Assembly (NCBI RefSeq): GCF_025460835.1 | Contig: NZ_JAMXAY010000031.1 | Coordinates: 1,251-64,046, forward strand | Direction of reading: 5' to 3' | Length of the DNA: 62,796 bases | Source of the DNA: Parapedobacter soli | Lineage (GTDB): Bacteria > Bacteroidota > Bacteroidia > Sphingobacteriales > Sphingobacteriaceae | In this document: one piece after another, positions 37,864 to 45,506 of the stretch | Position numbering within the stretch: the stretch's first letter is position 1 | How the letters are laid out: every line of letters starts with the position of its first letter | Made by a program: the position numbers and the translations under genes | The notes under the pieces: model-generated | Databases searched by the model: none | What the model was told of the DNA's origin: nothing | Seen by the model: the letters and a program-made list of their open reading frames with translations, nothing else

Positions 37864-39193
37864 AAACGCGGTCTTCCTTTTCAAATTCGCGTTGAATCCC
37901 GGCCAGTAATTCTTTTTTCCCGATAGCTTGGTTTTCTTTGGAGAAGGCTTTAAGCGAGGCATAATGAATTACCTGTACGATAGCGGAGCCACTTAACTCA
38001 TATTTCTCGGCAATTTCTCTGAGCTGTATGTCATCCTCCACTTGGTCATTATTGGCGAGGGTATTTTGCCACAGTTGGTATCGTTCAGCCACACCGGGTG
38101 TCGGAAAGTGAACAACGGCATTGAACCGCCTCATGAAAGCTTTATCGATGTTGTTTTTGAAGTTCGAGGCGAGGATGACCAACCCCGGAAAATCCTCCAC
38201 ACGTTGCAACAAATAGGCTACTTCTTGGTTGGCGTAACGATCGTGCGAACTTTGTATCGCAGACCGCTTACCGAATAACGCATCCGCCTCATCAAAAAAC
38301 AAAATCCAATCGCGGTGTTCCGCACGGTTAAAGATTTTTTCGAGGTTCTTTTCGGTTTCACCGATGTACTTTGAAACGACCTGGGAGAGGTCGATCCGAA
38401 AAATATCACGTTCGAATTCCTTGGCCAGCAGGGTGGCGGTAAGTGTTTTCCCAGTGCCGGGCGGACCATAAAAAAGCACGCGGTAACCAGGTTTTATTAT
38501 CCGCTTCATGTTCCATTTATTAACCAGTGAGGCGTTGTGCTGGAGCCATGCTTTGATATCGCCCAGTTGCTCGCGTGTTTTGTCTGCAATCACCAAGTCG
38601 TTCCACTCCAGCAGTGTGCCGACGGGTTTTGCAGGGAAGTCGGCACCGAATACGGGCAATTGCTCTTTGCCGAGCAGTAATTTGGATTGCCACTCGGCAG
38701 TAACGATGAGTTGCCCGCTCATGGGTGGCTCCCCGTCCTTGACCGGTGCGAGGGATATTATGCCCTCCTTGACCAATTGGCTATCGCCCATGAGCAATCG
38801 CTGTATTTCAAGGCGTGCCCCCACATCGCTCCCGGCGATGATGAATAAGGCGGTTTCACCCGTCGGTATGAATCCGCGGTGGTTGCCTACATTTTTTACA
38901 CCTCCCATTTCGATAATATCACCGCCATTGGGCAGAAACTCTTGGATAATACGGTCGTAAAAGGCCGGCTGGAGATAAGGAGCCAAGCATAACAGGAGTA
39001 TTTTTTTCTCGGTTTCGGTGGCCTGAGCCAGACTCTGGGGCCATTGTAACTCACTGGACATTGGCCAGTGCGGTCGTTCGTTAGGCTCCGGGTCGCTGGG
39101 GGCAAAGTACTCGCGGAGCCTATGTGAAACAAACTGCTCAGCCTGCGTAAGCAAGATAGCCAGTGGGTATAGTTGGGATGTTCCTCCGTTCAT
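37856..39193 (-). CDS. eCIS AAA+ ATPase (Afp15/Pvc15-like)
   Basis: The 445-residue protein has an N-terminal winged or alpha/beta region (1-200) typical of the eCIS ATPase, and a C-terminal AAA+ module: Walker A GPPGTGKT (243-250), Walker B LFFDEAD (298-304), sensor-type LASNFKNNIDKAFMRRFN with Arg355/356 as arginine-finger candidates. In Afp/PVC clusters this ATPase is conserved and needed for assembly or effector loading, although its exact step is unsettled. Here it is the last gene of the operon, 9 bp after the DUF4157 metzincin gene, instead of directly following the tape measure. Confidence 0.9.
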   Translation of the reverse strand: MNGGTSQLYPLAILLTQAEQFVSHRLREYFAPSDPEPNERPHWPMSSELQWPQSLAQATETEKKILLLCLAPYLQPAFYDRIIQEFLPNGGDIIEMGGVKNVGNHRGFIPTGETALFIIAGSDVGARLEIQRLLMGDSQLVKEGIISLAPVKDGEPPMSGQLIVTAEWQSKLLLGKEQLPVFGADFPAKPVGTLLEWNDLVIADKTREQLGDIKAWLQHNASLVNKWNMKRIIKPGYRVLFYGPPGTGKTLTATLLAKEFERDIFRIDLSQVVSKYIGETEKNLEKIFNRAEHRDWILFFDEADALFGKRSAIQSSHDRYANQEVAYLLQRVEDFPGLVILASNFKNNIDKAFMRRFNAVVHFPTPGVAERYQLWQNTLANNDQVEDDIQLREIAEKYELSGSAIVQVIHYASLKAFSKENQAIGKKELLAGIQREFEKEDRVFK

Positions 39194-39201
39194 GATAATT
39201 G

Positions 39202-40455
39202 CTAAGCCAAGTGAGAAGCCGTGTCAGGTGCGGGGTAATCACCAATGGGGTATACCATCGTATGTGAAGCACGCCAGTTGCAACCGGTGAAATAGTACAT
39301 TGCTGTGGTAAAGGGTGTATAGTCACGTGCTGAAACAATCCACCCAGCACCCATGACATCGCCCCGCTCGCCGACCGTGTCGCCATATTGGTCGCCCGCC
39401 GGGCAGACACCGGTAGTGGGATCGCACTCGATATGTGGTATCCCCAACATATGGCCAAATTCGTGCTCCGATGCCCGCTGTTCGAAATGTTGCCCTAAAT
39501 CGGTACGTGTGCGCACATCATTATCGAAGGCATCCAGGCTTGCCGTCCTGGCCCGTGAGTTGGCGCTGCTTGTCCCCGGGCTAGCACCTACTTCTACAGT
39601 ATAATGCTGTCCGCTCGTAACGGCTTCGACATTCACGCGTGCGAAGAAAGTATCGTGGGCATTCAGGCAAATACCCTCGGGAACCAAATAAAATCGGTAA
39701 CTCCACCGATTCTGTACATGACTTATAAAATTGGTAATCCAGTCTTGTTGGTCTTGGGCGGAGGCCCACGCACCTGTAAAATCAAACTTAATACGCATCT
39801 GCAGCGTTAGGGTATTGATGGCTCGATTCAATTCGGCATCGTATAAGCCAAACCGGTTGCGCATACCTAGTCCAAACCTTCGCTCGATCTGGGGGTTGGC
39901 GACCTGCCGTTGCACAGTATCGCTAGCACCTCCTTGCTGCACTACGTGTGTCAGTTCATGTGCTATTAACCGTCTGCCGCTTTCGGAGGCCGGCTGGTAC
40001 TGTCCTCGATTAAACACGATATCCCTGCCGGTTGTGTACGCCAGCGCATTGATGTGCTGGGCCGATTGATTGGCATAAGTATCCGTGTGGATACGCACAT
40101 CCGAAAAATCTCGATTGAAACGGGGTTCAAAAAAATTGCGTTCATCTGCCGATAGTGGCTTGCCCTTTCCTCTTAAACTCGTAACATAACGCTCAAAGTC
40201 AGCGCTTGTCTGTGACGCAACTGTGTTATTCGCTTTGCGTTGTATCCGTTTTTCTTCTTCCTCGCAGTGCTTGCATTTACGTTGCAATGTTGCCCGCATC
40301 ACATGGTCCGCCATAGTGTCGGCTTCGTGCTCATACCGGTCGTCCGCAGGGTTGATTGCAAGTTTTGGTTGGAAAAACACTCCTTTGCTGGTCTGGGAGC
40401 TTATGATAGTTTTTTGATCGACCTTGTTGGCCGTCATGCGTGTCTCGATATTCAT
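39202..40455 (-). CDS. DUF4157 protein with metzincin protease domain (candidate eCIS effector)
   Basis: The 417-residue protein is modular. Residues 27-75 hold a leader shared with the other DUF4157 protein (FFQPKL, DRYEHEADTMADHVMR, then QRKCKHCEEEE with CxxC). Residues 100-172 are the DUF4157/eCIS-core domain ending in HELTHVVQQ (166-174). Residues about 190-417 carry a second, distinct zinc site HEFGHMLGIPH (331-341) followed by a Met-turn GDVMGAG (Met368): the HExxHxxGxxH signature of metzincins. DUF4157 is strongly associated with eCIS cargo. So this is probably a protease delivered by the particle; the target is unknown. Its ATG overlaps the stop of the membrane-protein gene (ATGA). 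Confidence 0.85.
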   Translation of the reverse strand: MNIETRMTANKVDQKTIISSQTSKGVFFQPKLAINPADDRYEHEADTMADHVMRATLQRKCKHCEEEEKRIQRKANNTVASQTSADFERYVTSLRGKGKPLSADERNFFEPRFNRDFSDVRIHTDTYANQSAQHINALAYTTGRDIVFNRGQYQPASESGRRLIAHELTHVVQQGGASDTVQRQVANPQIERRFGLGMRNRFGLYDAELNRAINTLTLQMRIKFDFTGAWASAQDQQDWITNFISHVQNRWSYRFYLVPEGICLNAHDTFFARVNVEAVTSGQHYTVEVGASPGTSSANSRARTASLDAFDNDVRTRTDLGQHFEQRASEHEFGHMLGIPHIECDPTTGVCPAGDQYGDTVGERGDVMGAGWIVSARDYTPFTTAMYYFTGCNWRASHTMVYPIGDYPAPDTASHLA

Positions 40456-41087
40456 TGTTTATCGTTTTTGTTGATTAATGAATCAGACTTCTTTACATAG
40501 TGGTGTAGGCGCACGTTATTTGCGGCCTTATTAAGCAACTGGTCTTTGGATATACGCAGGATTTCCAAATTGTCGGCTGTGGGGGCCTGTTCCGCCTGTT
40601 GCAATTTGCGCTCGATGTCTTGGGTTATGAAAATAGTGGCTTTTAGTTTATCGGCCCCTAAAATTACCTTTTCTGATTCCGGGATTTTATCAATAGTCTG
40701 CAGGGCGTGCTGGTCCTTACCTAATAGATAGTTTGCCCTTGCAAGGTTCATCAAGGTTTTGGGGTCCTTTACGCCTTTCGTCTCCAATTCGGTTACATTG
40801 GCTTGCAGTAACTCCCGGGTCGCTGTATCTTTCGGGTTGGTCTCATACTCGCGTAAGGTCTTTTCTAATGCCAGGCCAGCCTCGTTGAATTGTATCTTGG
40901 CAATGGATGACCAGCCAATCATAACTACAGGTATTATGAAAAACGGCAGCAAAATATTAAGTTTTTGCCTTCTTTGGGCATAAAGCACGAGTAAGATGAG
41001 TAAGACCAGAAACAATAGGCTCCCCAATACGAAGAGTAATATTTCATGCAGTTGCAGGCCGTCTGTGAGTTGATTCCAAGTAGTCAT
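40452..41087 (-). CDS. Two-TM protein with helical-repeat tail inside the eCIS operon
   Basis: The 211-residue protein has two hydrophobic segments, about 15-37 (LLFVLGSLLFLVLLILLVLY) and 45-62 (LLPFFIIPVVMIGW). Then follows a soluble helical region with a TPR-like stretch (PKTLMNLARANYLLGKDQHA near 113-132). No family recognised. It lies between the two DUF4157 genes and overlaps the next one, so it is translated as part of the effector block. Possible roles are effector immunity, membrane tethering of the particle or a release factor; none is shown by sequence. Confidence 0.75.
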   Translation of the reverse strand: MTTWNQLTDGLQLHEILLFVLGSLLFLVLLILLVLYAQRRQKLNILLPFFIIPVVMIGWSSIAKIQFNEAGLALEKTLREYETNPKDTATRELLQANVTELETKGVKDPKTLMNLARANYLLGKDQHALQTIDKIPESEKVILGADKLKATIFITQDIERKLQQAEQAPTADNLEILRISKDQLLNKAANNVRLHHYVKKSDSLINKNDKQ

Positions 41088-41099
41088 TATCGTGTGTAT

Positions 41100-42425
41100 T
41101 TAAATAGCCAATGCCCTCAGACGCCAAGCAATTCGTATCATCTGAGCAAAAATTGGTATCGTCACCAAATCGTCGGCGATCCCAGCGCCCGCCGTAAGGA
41201 TATCTTCCCCTATTGTTGCGATCAGACCCGCTATACCCGCCGCCAGTATGAGGTTGATGAGGTCGCGATTCGCACGAAGGAAAGTATCGATAGCCTGTCC
41301 GATATCCTGTCCGCTTTCAATAAGTTCTTCAACGAACCCTTTAATTCGTTCCCAAAGGTTTCTCTCCGCTACAGGGACCGGTTGTGGTTCCGGTACCCGC
41401 TCCGGCACGCGTTCTCGCCTCCCTCGCCGACAGTCGCAGCTTCTGATAAGCACCGAATAGTCCGGCTCACAGAAATAGGTATATATCCCTTGGACGGGCG
41501 GGTCCACAAAGAGCTGTTGGTGGCTTAAACACCCCGGTGGTGCTAATGTGGGGAAGAGCAGGGAAGCCATTGGAGGTGGCAGGCGCATACGATGCACGTT
41601 GAACCCTAAACCTGCGAGCTGCGTTTCGTACCATATCAAATCGATATCTCCTTGTAACAGTCCCTGTGCGTTGGCCGGTTTGATCTCGCCGATAGTGACT
41701 TCGTTGTCTCCATGGAAATATGCCAGATCTAAAAAGCCATTTTCGTCACCTGTGCTGGGAAGCAACTGTTGCTCAGCAATCAGAAATGGGTAGCGTAGTA
41801 ACATTGCGGCTTGGATGATGTTATGTGCGGCTTGGCCCACTGCACGTGTATTGCCATAGCAGAGACCACACCCTCCGGCAGGAGAACCCGGTGAGCGCTG
41901 AATCTGGTTTACCCCCTCACCTTGTTGCACCACATGTGTCAACTCGTGTGCCAGCAACCGTTTGCCTTGTTCGGTATGGGGCTGGTACTGCCCGTCGTTA
42001 AATACGATGTTGCGACCAGCGGTGTAGGCCCTTGCATTGATTTGTTTTGCGGATTCCGCGGCACGCGAGTCGGTATGGATACGAACTTCCGAAAAGTCAC
42101 GATTGAAACGTGGCTCAAAAAAGTCTCTTTCGCTTGCCGAAAGTGCCCTACCGTGGCCTCCGAGTTTGGACACGTAATTTTCAAAATCACCATATCGGTT
42201 GGGAACAGAAGTATCCACTTCTTGCCGGTGGATCTGCTGTTCTTCCTCATCGCATTGCTTGCATTTGCGTTGCACAGTCATCCGCATTACCCGATCGGCC
42301 ATGGTATCCGCCTCTACCTCATACTTATCACCAGGTTGGTTTACTTTCAGCTTGGGTTGAAAGAAGGTGGTACCGCTATGATCCTTTCGGGCTGTATATA
42401 CAGAAATGCTTTTTGACGAGAACAT
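41100..42425 (-). CDS. DUF4157 protein with PD-(D/E)XK-like segment (candidate eCIS effector)
   Basis: The 441-residue protein shares its first 170 residues with the DUF4157 metzincin: FFQPKL (21-26), EADTMADRVMR (38-48), QRKCKQCDEEE (52-62) and the DUF4157 domain ending HELTHVVQQ (160-168). After an SPAGGCGLCYG block comes a region with Asp233 (GFLDLAYF), Glu247-x-Lys249 (VTIGEIKP) and Gln258/Tyr266/Gln269. That spacing resembles the catalytic core of restriction-type nucleases, where EIKP is a frequent form. A Cys-rich part (about 299-333), a charged linker and a hydrophobic helical tail (about 388-408) follow. A nuclease-type cargo is my inference; no homology search was possible. Confidence 0.8.
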   Translation of the reverse strand: MFSSKSISVYTARKDHSGTTFFQPKLKVNQPGDKYEVEADTMADRVMRMTVQRKCKQCDEEEQQIHRQEVDTSVPNRYGDFENYVSKLGGHGRALSASERDFFEPRFNRDFSEVRIHTDSRAAESAKQINARAYTAGRNIVFNDGQYQPHTEQGKRLLAHELTHVVQQGEGVNQIQRSPGSPAGGCGLCYGNTRAVGQAAHNIIQAAMLLRYPFLIAEQQLLPSTGDENGFLDLAYFHGDNEVTIGEIKPANAQGLLQGDIDLIWYETQLAGLGFNVHRMRLPPPMASLLFPTLAPPGCLSHQQLFVDPPVQGIYTYFCEPDYSVLIRSCDCRRGRRERVPERVPEPQPVPVAERNLWERIKGFVEELIESGQDIGQAIDTFLRANRDLINLILAAGIAGLIATIGEDILTAGAGIADDLVTIPIFAQMIRIAWRLRALAI

Positions 42426-42454
42426 GGTTTTCGATTTGAATTACCAATTAGTCA

Positions 42455-44068
42455 CTAACTTACACGGGCAAAGCCAAGTAGTTTATCCATCCTTGTTTTC
42501 ACATACGAGAATCCAGCCACGTTGGCTGCCTTATTACCTTCAATGGTATAAAGGAACCCGTCTTTACAGTGGTGTACAAGTCCGATGTGCCCATTGCCTG
42601 AGGCAAGCGATGTACGCCACCAGCACACGATGTCTCCCGGTGTGGGCTGTTTGCTGGATTCGCCCGTGTAGCTCCAGCCTTTATTTTTTAGCTGATTGAA
42701 AATGTCGCGGGCACCTGCCGAGTAATGGAAAGGCATTTCCCGCCGATCGCCGCCCACGGCTTGCAGAAAACACCAGCTGATGAAAGCCGCGCACCAAGGG
42801 TTGCCCTCCGGCAAACCGGCAGGTTCCAAGTACTTACGTACCCAAGGACCCTTGTTATTACCGCCAACTTCGCCTGCCCCTGCTTTAAGCTCACCGATAG
42901 CTACCCGGAGGGCTGCGCGCCCGAGCTGGCTTTCGCCATATTCAACGGGAGGTAAAATGTGGTATTCGATGACGCCATCCGTTACCCGGGGCCGTGGGTT
43001 TTCCAAGGCCCACCAGGTCAGCTGGCCCACCACGCCATCAACCGATAGCGGCTGCTGGTGCTTATCTAAATGCGATGCCTGGAACGCTTTAACCGCCCGA
43101 TCCGTCGCCGTGTCAAAAACCCCCGTTTGGGGTATTGCATAATCCAACTCATTCAATATGGCTTGCAATTCGCCGACCAGAACTCCTGTGCTGCCTTTCT
43201 TTATCAATGTCCGTGTTGTTTTTGGAGCTAGCTGGTTCTCGACTGCCACATGCCGTTGATAGGCTTCTTTGAGTTTGCGGTCGTAATGGTTTGTTGCGTA
43301 TCCGGGGCCGTTGTAGTGCCTGGCGAATTCCGCCCATTGTTTGTTTTTGAGGTAATCTATGAGCTGGTTGCTTTTTAAGAACTTACCAAATGCTTGCAGT
43401 TGCTTCCCTTCGTTCAATTGCATATCGCCCACGAACTCAATCACTGAATCGTATCCCAGTGCCTTGTAATGATAGCCCATAATTTGGAATAACCCCCACG
43501 ATGCCGAAGCATACGCCGCTTCGGCTACCTTGCTGTTATTTGGAATTAGGTTGATGGCTCTCGTTAGCCGGTCGTATTCTGCGATGCCGCCTTTATAATG
43601 CGCTTTAGTCCACTTTTTGTAAAGGATGTCTGCGTGGTTAGCCGCATAGGCGGCTGGGTTTATACCGCGGTTTTCGAGCTCCTTCCAGAACACGTGGCCC
43701 TCGAATAGGATCTTGGGGTTGCCGTCGGCGTCGAATCCCCTACCACGGCTCTCTACCTCGTTTACGGCCTTGATAGTTGCGGCATCAACACCGATTGAAT
43801 TGGCCAAATCCCGTATATCCGATTCTTTCAGGTACTTTTCTTCCATCTTGCTCATGTCAATGGGCACACCATTGATTAGCTTGGTCCATGTTTTGGTATA
43901 GACAATACCATCACTCACCAGATCATGTTGCGTTTGGAACGAGCGCACCGCTTGCTCGGTTGCATTATCAAACACCCCATTGATTACTAATCTGTAACCA
44001 TACTCATTGAGCAATTCCTGAAGTAGTTCAACCGCATCACCATGACTATTGATTTTTAGTAGTTTCAT
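42455..44068 (-). CDS. Peptidoglycan hydrolase: two PG-binding domains, N-acetylmuramidase and CHAP-like amidase
   Basis: The 537-residue protein has four modules. PG_binding_1 at about 8-66. An N-acetylmuramidase (DUF3380-type) domain at about 85-272 with Glu104/Glu106 in NEVESRGRGF and SWGLFQIMG. A second PG-binding domain at about 290-355. A C-terminal TIGR02594/CHAP-like cysteine hydrolase with PWCAAFISW (Cys426), GNGHIGLV (His494) and IEGN (509-512). There is no signal peptide, consistent with release by lysis or delivery by the particle. It is the first gene after the tape measure in the operon. It could open the producer's wall to let particles out, or act as a wall-degrading cargo. 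Confidence 0.88.
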   Translation of the reverse strand: MKLLKINSHGDAVELLQELLNEYGYRLVINGVFDNATEQAVRSFQTQHDLVSDGIVYTKTWTKLINGVPIDMSKMEEKYLKESDIRDLANSIGVDAATIKAVNEVESRGRGFDADGNPKILFEGHVFWKELENRGINPAAYAANHADILYKKWTKAHYKGGIAEYDRLTRAINLIPNNSKVAEAAYASASWGLFQIMGYHYKALGYDSVIEFVGDMQLNEGKQLQAFGKFLKSNQLIDYLKNKQWAEFARHYNGPGYATNHYDRKLKEAYQRHVAVENQLAPKTTRTLIKKGSTGVLVGELQAILNELDYAIPQTGVFDTATDRAVKAFQASHLDKHQQPLSVDGVVGQLTWWALENPRPRVTDGVIEYHILPPVEYGESQLGRAALRVAIGELKAGAGEVGGNNKGPWVRKYLEPAGLPEGNPWCAAFISWCFLQAVGGDRREMPFHYSAGARDIFNQLKNKGWSYTGESSKQPTPGDIVCWWRTSLASGNGHIGLVHHCKDGFLYTIEGNKAANVAGFSYVKTRMDKLLGFARVS

Positions 44069-44087
44069 CTGTTGGTTTTTTTAGTTG

Positions 44088-45491
44088 TTATGCCCATTCC
44101 ACATGCAATATGTTTTCCATCCAGGGTAGTTTGATAATACCGAGGGGCCACGGTAGGCTCGACAAAAGTACGTCGACCCCATGGGAGTCAACTTGTAATA
44201 GCCAACCTGTCGTTCGTGTCGTAAGTTTTCCGTCCCGTACCAGAAAGGTATTACGAAGTCCTGCCACGCTTGTGTTTCGCAAAGTGGTCCAATGTTCGAT
44301 AACTGCATGCAGCACATCTTCACATTGATGTTGTACCAATGTAGAGTATTCGAACACTGCGGGGTCTACAAATGATATTGGTTGCAAGCCTACCAGGATT
44401 TTATTCAACAATAGCTCACCCTCATCGGTGACGGGTGACTCGTTTATCAGGTGCTGGAGCAAGACTGCGGCTTTGCCTTTGTCTGCTGGCAGAAGCCGAT
44501 TGGTATCGTCCAGTAAGCCGTTTCGCTGCAATAAAGGTACGATGAACGGATAGGTAAGCACAAGGCCGGCATTGCTTATATAATACGAGGTTTCGGGCTG
44601 GTTGACAATATCAGCTACCGTATCTGTTTCCTTTTCCGTGGCATGGACGTCCCGTACTTGGGGCGATTCAGTCGCCGGCCTTGATTCCGCCATGGTTTGT
44701 TCCCCGGTAATCGCCGCCCCTTTCCCGCCCGTATATTGCTTGATTTGTTCTTTGATTTTTGCTTGTTGTGACTTGTTTGTCGTCGGCCATATCCTTTCGG
44801 TTAAGCCCGTGATAAATTGCTCAGCCGAACGGTCGGATGTGGTGGATTGACAATAGACGGCATGGTAAGTGCCGATGATAGCGGTAGACCACGTGTCCTC
44901 TGCTACACCGGCTTGTTCTAAAAAAGTCAAGTAAGCCTTTACTTCTGGGGGAACGCGGTTTGCTACAAGCAATCTTGCTAAACGGACGATAAAACCAGTG
45001 GTACAATAATGCAATAAACGTGTTAGGACGTCAGTGGACGTCTGCAGTGCGATGGTAAGCGTGTCTAAGAGAAGTGTATCCAGCACCAGCATGCCTTCAT
45101 AATCAGCGGGATGTTTTTTCTGACTGTCCCATTGGGGTCTCCCCGTACGTAAAAAATGGAAAAACTCCTCATTCCAATCGTACTGCTTCGATTTGTCGCC
45201 TTGTACAGCCCCGTAGCGGCGTAGTTCATCCCGTATTTTGTCGCATAGGCTTATTACAAGCTCTTCTTCCCAATTGGCATTATGCAATATGCCGCAGTCG
45301 ACCGATAATGCTGGAACCATTATCCCGTCGGGCAACTTGTCTTCAAATTCATCGAATACCTCATTCAGTGCGGGCTCTATCCGTTGATGGAATGTTTCGG
45401 CCAATCGCTCTTGCATGCCAAACGTTTCGCCGGGCTTTTCAAACACGACTTCGACCAACTGTCGATGGATAATATGGGGCGTCTGGTGCAT
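44088..45491 (-). CDS. Contractile injection system tape measure protein (Afp14-like)
   Basis: The 467-residue protein opens with HIIHRQLVEVVFEKPGETFG (6-25), matching the start of eCIS tape-measure proteins (Afp14/Pvc14), and continues with LPDGIMVPALSVDCG. It ends with the typical GWLLQVDSHGVDVLLSSLPW and IIKLPWMENILHVEW. A linker near 260-290 is low-complexity. The family sets tail length and occupies the tube lumen. At under 500 residues it is short compared with the larger tape measures of some eCIS, which would suggest a shorter particle; that correlation is inferred. Confidence 0.85.
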   Translation of the reverse strand: MHQTPHIIHRQLVEVVFEKPGETFGMQERLAETFHQRIEPALNEVFDEFEDKLPDGIMVPALSVDCGILHNANWEEELVISLCDKIRDELRRYGAVQGDKSKQYDWNEEFFHFLRTGRPQWDSQKKHPADYEGMLVLDTLLLDTLTIALQTSTDVLTRLLHYCTTGFIVRLARLLVANRVPPEVKAYLTFLEQAGVAEDTWSTAIIGTYHAVYCQSTTSDRSAEQFITGLTERIWPTTNKSQQAKIKEQIKQYTGGKGAAITGEQTMAESRPATESPQVRDVHATEKETDTVADIVNQPETSYYISNAGLVLTYPFIVPLLQRNGLLDDTNRLLPADKGKAAVLLQHLINESPVTDEGELLLNKILVGLQPISFVDPAVFEYSTLVQHQCEDVLHAVIEHWTTLRNTSVAGLRNTFLVRDGKLTTRTTGWLLQVDSHGVDVLLSSLPWPLGIIKLPWMENILHVEWA

Positions 45492-45506
45492 GGCCTCTTA
45501 TTCAAC

